Source of the DNA: Liolophura sinensis
Lineage: Eukaryota; Mollusca; Polyplacophora; Chitonida; Chitonidae
DNA: 13,880 nucleotides
Assembly: GCF_032854445.1 (NCBI RefSeq)
Contig: NW_027018113.1
Span: forward strand, 64,001-77,880
Direction of reading: 5' to 3'
Every line of letters begins with the position of its first letter. Positions within the stretch are counted from its first letter, which is position 1. Below are positions 7,673 to 13,880 of the stretch, in pieces. The notes below the pieces were generated by a model. That model saw only the letters and a list, made by a program, of their open reading frames with translations. It did not search any database and was not told the DNA's origin. The position numbers and the translations under genes were made by a program.

Positions 7673-8220
7673 ATGCCTGACCCAATTGCGCATCTTTTGG
7701 CACCTTATTGATGTGGGTCAGTGTTCAATTGTACTTTTTACAGCAGACTGTATCAAGTACCTTGTGTTTTTTATATAAAAATGGTGTGGTTTTTCTACAT
7801 GTAGATAAAGAGATTAAGTTTATCTTCGACTTAGAAGTAAGACATTTGCTGGGTGAGTTAAATGGGCTTGGCCCAAAGATTTGACATCTTCTGGGCTACC
7901 GAAGGGCACATAACTTATAATCAAAAGTTGAATATAGTAATGACCAGTCGCGATTGTACATAGTACATGTAGCCGATTTCAATTAGCAAAAGGACCAGGC
8001 AAAAATCCAAAAGTGGAAAAAATGTTCCAATGCTGCTGGTAAGAGGCTAATCCGACGTATTTTGTGACGAGAAATCGAATGGTGCAAACCGCGTTGCTCT
8101 CCGACCAATACTTTTGGCTGTAGCCACAATTGAATCATCATTTATGTCAAAATCACGTGCCCAGCAACGGCTCTTACTCCATGGAAACCAAGGAAATTTG
8201 CAATTTTTCAACAGCTGGAG
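7673..8220. repeat. Unit 15, K form, consensus-like
   Basis: It has the majority base at the variable sites and no private change noticed. It matches unit 21 at every diagnostic position. Confidence 0.96.
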
Positions 8221-8768
8221 ATGCCTGACCCAATTGCGCATCTTTTGGCACCTTATTGATGTGGGTCAGTGTTCAATTGTACTTTTTACAGCAGACTGTA
8301 TCAAGTACCTTGTGTTTTTTATATAAAAATGGTGTGGTTTTTCTACATGTAGATAAAGACATTGAGTTTATCTTCGACTTAGAAGTAAGACATTTGCTGG
8401 GTGAGTTAAATGGGCTTGGCCCAAAGATTTGACATCTTCTGGGCTACCGAAGGGCACATAACTTATAATCAAAAGTTGAATATAGTAATGACCAGTCGCG
8501 ATGGTACATAGTACATGTAGCCGATTTCAATTAGCAAAAGGACCAGGCAAAAATCCAAAAGTAAAAAAAATGCTCCAATCGTGCTGGTAAGAGGCTAATC
8601 CGACGTATTTTGTGACGAGAAATCGAATGGTGCAAACCGCGCTGCTCTCCGACCAATACTTTTGGCTGTAGCCACAATTGAATCATCATTTATGTCAAAA
8701 TCACGTGCCCAGCAACGGCTCTTACTCCATGGAAACCAAGGAAATTTGCAATTTTTCAACAGCTGGAG
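8221..8768. repeat. Unit 16, D form with AA-block
   Basis: It carries GACATC with GATGGTAC, the TGCTCC version of the AA-block and CCGCGCT. It is the only AA-block unit between units 8 and 23. Confidence 0.96.
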
Positions 8769-9317
8769 ATGCCTGACCCAATTGCGCATCTTTTGGCACC
8801 TTATTGATGTGGGTCAGTGTTCAATTGTACTTTTTACAGCAGACTGTATCAAGTACCTTGTGTTTTTTATATAAAAATGGTGTGGTTTTTTCTACATGTA
8901 GATAAAGAGATTAAGTTTATCTTCGACTTAGAAGTAAGACATTTGCTGGGTGAGTTAAATGGGCTTGGCCCAAAGATTTGACATCTTCTGGGCTACCGAA
9001 GGGCACATAACTTATAATCAAAAGATGAATATAGTAATGACCAGTCGCGATTGTACATAGTACATGTAGCCGATTTCAATGAGCAAAAGGACCAGGCAAA
9101 TATCCAAAAGTGGAAAAAATGTTCCAATGCTGCTGGTAAGAGGCTAATCCGACGTATTTTGTGACGAGAAATCGAATGGTGCAAACCGCGTTGCTCTCCG
9201 ACCAATACTTTTGGCTGTAGCCACAATTGAATCATCAATTATGTCAAAATCACGTGCCCAGCAACGGCTCTTACTCCATGGAAACCAAGGAAATTTCCAA
9301 TTTTTCAACAGCTGGAG
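8769..9317. repeat. Unit 17, K form, 549 bp
   Basis: It has one extra T in the run at 8886-8891, just after the TATA region. CCGACC is combined with ATCAATTA, two sites usually linked the other way round, so a switch lies within about 36 bp. A private T-to-G gives CAATGAGCA near 9081. Confidence 0.96.
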
Positions 9318-9865
9318 ATGCCTGACCCAATTGCGCATCTTTTGGCACCTTATTGATGTGGGTCAGTGTTCAATTGTACTTTTTACAGCAGACTGTATCA
9401 AGTACCTTGTGTTTTTTATATAAAAATGGTGTGGTTTTTCTACATGTAGATAAAGAGATTAAGTTTATCTTCGACTTAGAAGTAAGACATTTGCTGGGTG
9501 AGTTAAATGGGCTTGGCCCAAAGATTTGACATCTTCTGGGCTACCGAAGGGCACATAACTTATAATCAAAAGATGAATATAGTAATGACCAGTCGCGATT
9601 GTACATAGTACATGTAGCCGATTTCAATTAGCAAAAGGACCAGGCAAATATCAAAAAGTGGAAAAAATGTTCCAATGCTGCTGGTAAGAGGCTAATCCGA
9701 CGTATTTTGTGACGAGAAATCGAATGGTGCAAACCGCGCTGCTCTCCGACCAATACTTTTGGCTGTAGCCACAATTGAATCATCATTTATGTCAAAATCA
9801 CGTGCCCAGCAACGGCTCTTACTCCATGGAAACCAAGGAAATTTGCAATTTTTCAACAGCTGGAG
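9318..9865. repeat. Unit 18, K form
   Basis: It carries GATGAA and AAATAT, then CCGCGCT and ATTTATG. A private C-to-A makes ATCAAAAAG near 9653. It lacks the GAGC/AATTA pair seen in units 8-11. Confidence 0.96.
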
Positions 9866-10413
9866 ATGCCTGACCCAATTGCGCATCTTTTGGCACCTTA
9901 TTGATGTGGGTCAGTGTTCAATTGTACTTTTTACAGCAGACTGTATCAAGTACCTTGTGTTTTTTATATAAAAATGGTGTGGTTTTTCTACATGTAGATA
10001 AAGACATTGAGTTTATCTTCGACTTAGAAGTAAGACATTTGCTGGGTGAGTTAAATGGGCTTGGCCCAAAGATTTGACATCTTCTGGGCTACCGATGGGC
10101 ACATAACTTATAATCAAAAGATGAATATAGTAATGACCAGTCGCGATTGTACATAGTACATGTAGCCGATTTCAATTAGCAAAAGGACCAGGCAAATATC
10201 CAAAAGTGTAAAAAATGTTCCAATGCTGCTGGTAAGAGGCTAATCCGACGTATTTTGTGACGAGAAATCGAATGGTGCAAACCGCGTTGCTCTCCGACCA
10301 ATACTTTTGGCTGTAGCCACAATTGAATCATCATTTATGTCAAAATCACGTGCCCAGCAACGGCTCTTACTCCATGGAAACCAAGGAAATTTGCAATTTT
10401 TCAACAGCTGGAG
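9866..10413. repeat. Unit 19, D form
   Basis: The D form is joined to GATGAA and AAATAT. Private changes are ACCGATGGG near 10096, which breaks the short CTTC/GAAG inverted repeat, and GTGTAAAAAA near 10210. Confidence 0.96.
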
Positions 10414-10961
10414 ATGCCTGACCCAATTGCGCATCTTTTGGCACCTTATTGATGTGGGTCAGTGTTCAATTGTACTTTTTACAGCAGACTGTATCAAGTA
10501 CCTTGTGTTTTTTATATAAAAATGGTGTGGTTTTTCTACATGTAGATAAAGACATTGAGTTTATCTTCGACTTAGAAGTAAGACATTTGCTGGGTGAGTT
10601 AAATGGGCTTGGCCCAAAGATTTGACATCTTCTGGGCTACCGAAGGGCACATAACTTATAATCAAAAGTTGAATATAGTAATGACCAGTCGCGATTGTAC
10701 ATAGTACATGTAGCCGATTTCAATTAGCAAAAGGACCAGGCAAAAATCCAAAAGTGGAAAAAATGTTCCAATGCTGCTGGTAAGAGGCTAATCCGACGTA
10801 TTTTGTGACGAGAAATCGAATGGTGCAAACCGCGTTGCTCTCCGACCAATACTTTTGGCTGTAGCCACAATTGAATCATCATTTATGTCAAAATCACGTG
10901 CCCAGCAACGGCTCTTACTCCATGGAAACCAAGGAAATTTCCAATTTTTCAACACCTGGAG
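10414..10961. repeat. Unit 20, D form
   Basis: It has majority states up to TTTCCAA and CACC at its end, a terminal combination found elsewhere only in unit 22, two units away. This may mark an older two-unit exchange. Confidence 0.96.
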
Positions 10962-11509
10962 ATGCCTGACCCAATTGCGCATCTTTTGGCACCTTATTGA
11001 TGTGGGTCAGTGTTCAATTGTACTTTTTACAGCAGACTGTATCAAGTACCTTGTGTTTTTTATATAAAAATGGTGTGGTTTTTCTACATGTAGATAAAGA
11101 GATTAAGTTTATCTTCGACTTAGAAGTAAGACATTTGCTGGGTGAGTTAAATGGGCTTGGCCCAAAGATTTGACATCTTCTGGGCTACCGAAGGGCACAT
11201 AACTTATAATCAAAAGTTGAATATAGTAATGACCAGTCGCGATTGTACATAGTACATGTAGCCGATTTCAATTAGCAAAAGGACCAGGCAAAAATCCAAA
11301 AGTGGAAAAAATGTTCCAATGCTGCTGGTAAGAGGCTAATCCGACGTATTTTGTGACGAGAAATCGAATGGTGCAAACCGCGTTGCTCTCCGACCAATAC
11401 TTTTGGCTGTAGCCACAATTGAATCATCATTTATGTCAAAATCACGTGCCCAGCAACGGCTCTTACTCCATGGAAACCAAGGAAATTTGCAATTTTTCAA
11501 CAGCTGGAG
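10962..11509. repeat. Unit 21, K form, consensus-like
   Basis: It has the majority base at all diagnostic sites and no private change or indel noticed. It is the last unit before the indel-rich right end. Confidence 0.96.
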
Positions 11510-12057
11510 ATGCCTGACCCAATTGCGCATCTTTTGGCACCTTATTGATGTGGGTCAGTGTTCAATTGTACTTTTTACAGCAGACTGTATCAAGTACCTT
11601 GTGTTTTTTATATAAAAATGGTGTGGTTTTTCTACATGTAGATAAAGACATTGAGTTTATCTTCGACTTAGAAGTAAGACATTTGCTGGGTGAGTTAAAT
11701 GGGCTTGGCCCAAAGATTTGACATCTTCTGGGCTACCGAAGGGCACATAACTTATAATCAAAAGTTGAATATAGTAATGACCAGTCGCGATTGTACATAG
11801 TACATGTAGCCGATTTCAATTAGCAAAAGGACCAGGCAAAAATCCAAAAGTGGAAAAAATGTTCCAATGCTGCTGGTAAGAGGCTAATCCGACGTATTTT
11901 GTGACGAGAAATCGAATGGTGCAAACCGCGTTGCTCTCCGACCAATACTTTTGGCTGTAGCCACAATTGAATCATCATTTATTGTCAAAATCACGTGCCC
12001 AGCAACGGCTCTTACTCATGGAAACCAAGGAAATTTCCAATTTTTCAACACCTGGAG
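11510..12057. repeat. Unit 22, D form, two compensating indels
   Basis: An extra T near 11982 (TTATTGTC) and a missing C near 12017 (CTCATGG, which destroys the CCATGG site) leave its length at 548. It is the only complete unit without the minus-strand 64-codon ORF. The plus-strand frame shifts and then recovers, replacing about a dozen codons. Confidence 0.96.
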
Positions 12058-12606
12058 ATGCCTGACCCAATTGCGCATCTTTTGGCACCTTATTGATGTG
12101 GGTCAGTGTTCAATTGTACTTTTTACAGCAGACTGTATCAAGTACCTTGTGGTTTTTATATAAAAATGGTGTGGTTTTTCTACATGTAGATAAAGAGATT
12201 AAGTTTATCTTCGACTTAGAAGTAAGACATTTGGCTGGGTGAGTTAAATGGGCTTGGCCCAAAGATTTGACATCTTCTGGGCTACCGAAGGGCACATAAC
12301 TTATAATCAAAAGATGAATATAGTAATGACCAGTCGCGATTGTAATAGTACATGTAGCCCGATTTCAATTAGCAAAAGGACCAGGCAAATATCCAAAAGT
12401 GGAAAAAATGTTCCAATGCTGCTGGTAAGAGGCTAATCCGACGTATTTTGTGACGAGAAATCGAATGGTGCAAACCGCGTTGCTCTCCGAGCAATACTTT
12501 TGGCTGTAGCCACAATTGAATCATCAATTATGTCAAAATCACGTGCCCAGCAACGGCTCTTACTCCATGGAAACCAAGGAAATTTACAATTTTTCAACAG
12601 CTGGAG
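12058..12606. repeat. Unit 23, K form, 549 bp, three indels
   Basis: It has an extra G near 12233 (TTGGCTGGG), a missing C near 12344 (TGTAATAG) and an extra C near 12358 (GCCCGAT). Otherwise it follows the GATGAA, AAATAT, GAGC, AATTA subtype of units 8-11. Confidence 0.96.
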
Positions 12607-13154
12607 ATGCCTGGCCCAATTGCGCATCTTTTGGCACCTTATTGATGTGGGTCAGTGTTCAATTGTACTTTTTACAGCAGACTGTATCAAGTACCTTGTG
12701 TTTTTTATATAAAAATGGTGTGGTTTTTCTACATGTAGATAAAGACATTGAGTTTATCTTCGACTTAGAAGTAAGACATTTGCTGGGTGAGTTAAATAGG
12801 CTTGGCCCAAAGATTTGACGTCTTCTGGGCTACCGAAGGGCACATAACTTATAATCAAAAGTTGAATATAGTAATGACCAGTCCGCGATGGTACATAGTA
12901 CATGTAGCCGATTTCAATTAGCAAAAGGACCAGGCAAAAATCCAAAAGTAAAAAAAATGTTCCAATCGTGCTGGTAAGAGGCTAATCCGACGTATTTTGT
13001 GACGAGAAATCGAATGGTGCAAACCGCGCTGCTCTCCGACCATTACTTTTGGCTGTAGCCACAATTGAATCATCATTTATGTCAAAATCACGTGCCCAGC
13101 AACGGCTCTTACTCCATGGAAACCAAGAAATTTGCAATTTTTCAACAGCTGGAG
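12607..13154. repeat. Unit 24, D form with AA-block, two indels
   Basis: It begins GCCTGGCC and carries GACGTC, GATGGTAC, the rare TGTTCC version of the AA-block and CCGCGCT, matching unit 6. It has an extra C near 12883 (GTCCGCG) and a missing G near 13127 (CCAAGAAAT). Private substitutions are AAATAGGC at 12798 and CCATTAC near 13042. Confidence 0.96.
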
Positions 13155-13703
13155 ATGCCTGACCCAATTGCGCATCTTTTGGCACCTTATTGATGTGGGT
13201 CAGTGTTCAATTGTACTTTTTACAGCAGACTGTATCAAGTACCTTGTGTTTTTTATATAAAAATGGTGTGGTTTTTCTACATGTAGATAAAGAGATTAAG
13301 TTTATCTTCGACTTAGAAGTAAGACATTTGCTGGGTGAGTTAAATGGGCTTGGCCCAAAGATTTGACATCTTCTGGGCTACCGAAGGGCACATAACTTAT
13401 AATCAAAAGTTGAATATAGTAATGACCAGTCGCGATTGTACATAGTACATGTAGCCGATTTCAATTAGCAAAAGGACCAGGCAAATATCCAAAAGTGGAA
13501 AAATTGTTCCAATGCTGCTGGTAAGAGGCTAATCCGACGTATTTTGTGACGAGAAAATCGAATGGTGCAAACCGCGTTGCTCTCCGACCAATACTTTTGG
13601 CTGTAGCCACAATTGAATCATCATTTATGTCAAAATCACGTGCCCAGCAACGGCTCTTACTCCATGGAAACCAAGGAAATTTGCAATTTTTCAACAGCTG
13701 GAG
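13155..13703. repeat. Unit 25, K form, 549 bp
   Basis: GTTGAA is combined with AAATATCC, the reverse of the hybrid in unit 14. It has an extra A at 13554-13557 and a private A-to-T giving AAAATTGTTCC near 13504. The extra A shifts the minus-strand frame and lengthens that ORF to 87 codons. Confidence 0.96.
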
Positions 13704-13880
13704 ATGCCTGACCCAATTGCGCATCTTTTGGCACCTTATTGATGTGGGTCAGTGTTCAATTGTACTTTTTACAGCAGACTGTATCAAGTACCTTGTGTTT
13801 TTATATAAGAATGGTGTGGTTTTTCTACATGTAGATAAAGAGATTAAGTTTATCTTCGACTTAGAAGTAAGACATTTGCT
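13704..13880. repeat. Unit 26, partial (177 bp), K form
   Basis: The copy is cut by the end of the window just before the GTGAGT motif. It has one T fewer before the TATA box and reads TATATAAGAA, as unit 8 does. The array therefore continues beyond the window. Confidence 0.96.

Larger units (their letters stand above)
1..13880. repeat. Tandem satellite array, 548-bp unit, 25 complete copies plus a 177-bp partial copy
   Basis: The same sequence of about 548 bp repeats head to tail from first to last base, with no inversion, spacer or inserted element. Unit starts, taken at the ATGCC following CTGGAG, are 1, 549, 1097, 1645, 2193, 2740, 3289, 3837 and onward every 548 bp to 8769, then 9318 and every 548 bp to 11510, then 12058, 12607, 13155 and 13704. 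Lengths sum exactly to the window: 547 once, 549 four times, 548 otherwise. Units differ at a small set of shared variant sites plus a few private changes. High identity, one orientation and no flanks fit a eukaryotic satellite kept homogeneous by unequal exchange and gene conversion. An amplified small-RNA locus is the main alternative. The repeat structure is seen directly; the satellite class, organism and any role at a centromere or in heterochromatin are not shown. Confidence 0.98.

Noticed and set aside
375-13724. About 50 small ORFs that could be listed as genes
   Set aside because: They are the same two or three frames repeated with the satellite. The 70- and 100-codon plus-strand frames open at TTG rather than ATG, the unit length is not a multiple of 3, and variants are mostly amino-acid changing.
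1-13880. CRISPR array
   Set aside because: The period is 548 bp with the whole unit conserved. There are no short repeats separated by unique spacers and no cas-like genes.
1-13880. 5S rRNA, rDNA spacer or U-snRNA tandem cluster
   Set aside because: No 5S internal control region, 18S/28S sequence or recognisable U1-U6 core wording was seen in the unit on either strand.
1-13880. Fixed higher-order repeat across the whole array
   Set aside because: The K/D order shows local period 3 (units 1-7, 13-19) and period 2 (units 9-12, 20-25), but other diagnostic sites do not follow these periods, so no constant multi-unit repeat is supported beyond the local dimer.
1-13880. Polyadenylation signal AATAAA in the unit
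   Set aside because: No AATAAA is present on the plus strand of the common unit. On the minus strand it appears only in unit 22, created by the single-base insertion near 11982.

Overview
The whole window is one uninterrupted head-to-tail tandem array of a unit close to 548 bp. It holds 25 complete units plus the first 177 bp of a 26th, with the phase set so that unit 1 begins at base 1. No unique flanking DNA, conventional gene, rRNA, tRNA, CRISPR array or intact mobile element is visible. Unit lengths are 547 bp once (unit 5), 549 bp four times (units 6, 17, 23, 25) and 548 bp otherwise. Neighbouring units differ at only a few sites. This is a homogenised satellite, or a tandemly amplified locus, in a eukaryotic nuclear genome. 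A hand count of unit 1 gives about 40% GC and 14 CpGs, about 0.65 of expectation. That fits an invertebrate-like genome better than a CpG-depleted vertebrate satellite, but I cannot name the organism.

Inside the unit (offsets equal coordinates in unit 1) I see: a TATATAAAAA box at 100-109; a splice-donor-like G|GTGAGT at 180/181; another, G|GTAAGA, at 366/367; acceptor-like pyrimidine-AG sites ending at 71 and 542; two TACATGTA palindromes (124-131 and 292-299); several short inverted repeats; a CACGTG E-box at 482-487; and three CAATTG sites. Short ORFs of 64 codons (minus), 70 codons (plus, TTG start) and sometimes 100 codons (plus, TTG start) recur. They recur because the DNA recurs, and their variation does not look like that of protein-coding genes. 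The unit length is not a multiple of 3, so no reading frame can run through the array.

The units are mosaics of a small set of linked variants. Offsets 140/144 define a 'K' form (GAGATTAAG) and a 'D' form (GACATTGAG). Other informative offsets are 7-8, 95, 214, 256, 283, 332, 343-361, 418, 422, 433, 469, 528 and 542. Along units 1 to 26 the K/D order is K D D K D D K K K D K D D K K D K K D D K D K D K K. There are local stretches of period 2 or 3 but no array-wide higher-order repeat. A recent duplication of about 1.1 kb (two units) lies around 4040-6240. Units 6 and 24 share a private variant although they are 18 units apart. Nine of the twelve single-base indels I found lie in the last 1.9 kb, which suggests either array-edge decay or poorer sequence quality there.

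If there is a hidden function, the best leads are the TATA box and the donor/acceptor signals, which could make each unit a small transcription unit. These signals are short, and one acceptor is destroyed in six units, so I treat this as a hypothesis.
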